A DNA stretch of 13,088 nucleotides from CAVSUR01 sp052143655 (GTDB taxonomy: Bacteria; Actinomycetota; Actinomycetes; Streptosporangiales; Streptosporangiaceae): the NCBI GenBank assembly GCA_052143655.1, contig JBKQSL010000206.1, positions 1 to 13,088 on the forward strand, written 5' to 3'. The notes beneath the pieces were generated by a model, which worked only from the letters and a program-made list of their open reading frames with translations, ran no database searches and was not told the origin of the DNA. Positions 13,054-13,088 of the stretch are shown one piece after another. The position numbers and the translations under genes were made by a program. Position 1 is the stretch's first letter. Each line of letters begins with the position of its first letter.

Positions 13054-13088
13054 GTGAGCCTGATGAGCATCGGCGAGTTCGCCCGGCT
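13054..13088 (+). CDS. MerR family transcriptional regulator, N-terminal fragment
   Basis: Only the first 11 codons lie in the window: VSLMSIGEFAR, matching the MxIGEFAR start of the MerR helix-turn-helix. The start GTG 13054 has GAGGAG (13042-13047) at 6-base spacing; ATG 13063 is in frame but 15 bases from that site. The promoter upstream has the 19-bp spacer and central dyad typical of MerR control, which supports the call despite the short sequence. Ligand and targets lie outside the window. Confidence 0.75.
   Translation, partial: MSLMSIGEFAR

Overview
The window is about 13 kb of very GC-rich DNA. It has strong third-position G/C bias, GTG starts, short intergenic gaps and hairpins without T-tracts in most gaps. 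Together with a near-consensus IdeR/DtxR iron box and the families present (DUF1707 protein, PadR and MerR regulators, Pro/Ser/Thr-rich envelope protein), this points to an actinomycete. A filamentous Streptosporangiales- or Streptomyces-like genome is a guess. I see no rRNA, tRNA, transposase, integrase or CRISPR array. No stretch over 300 bases lacks a gene; the longest gap, 11924-12219, holds a promoter and several repeats.

Left part (1-5168, plus strand): the C-terminal end of a phosphoesterase, a LysR regulator behind an inverted-repeat operator, then an acyl-CoA desaturase followed 7 bp later by a polytopic YbhN/MprF-type membrane protein. These last two are probably one lipid/membrane transcription unit. 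A threonine aldolase follows after a repeat- and hairpin-rich gap.

Middle part (5168-8619, plus strand): a metallo-beta-lactamase-fold hydrolase, an atypical ROK kinase, an FTR1/EfeU iron permease directly behind a strong IdeR box, and a GNAT acetyltransferase that has lost the middle of its fold in frame. These look like separate small units, most followed by a GC-rich hairpin.

Right part (8620-13088): a large putative envelope protein with an 18-bp tandem repeat in its signal region and a Ser/Pro/Thr stalk, then a small single-span membrane protein. Facing them on the minus strand is a padR-DUF1707 operon whose promoter carries two nested palindromes. Beyond it, also on the minus strand, is a SAM methyltransferase. 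The window ends in the first codons of a divergent MerR regulator with a textbook MerR-type promoter.

I found no clear multi-gene system that is new to science. The items most worth following up are the iron-box-controlled orphan permease, the in-frame-deleted acetyltransferase, the repeat arrays in the envelope protein and across the stop codon of the YbhN-like gene, the ROK protein with a changed zinc motif, and the padR-DUF1707 module with its palindromic promoter.
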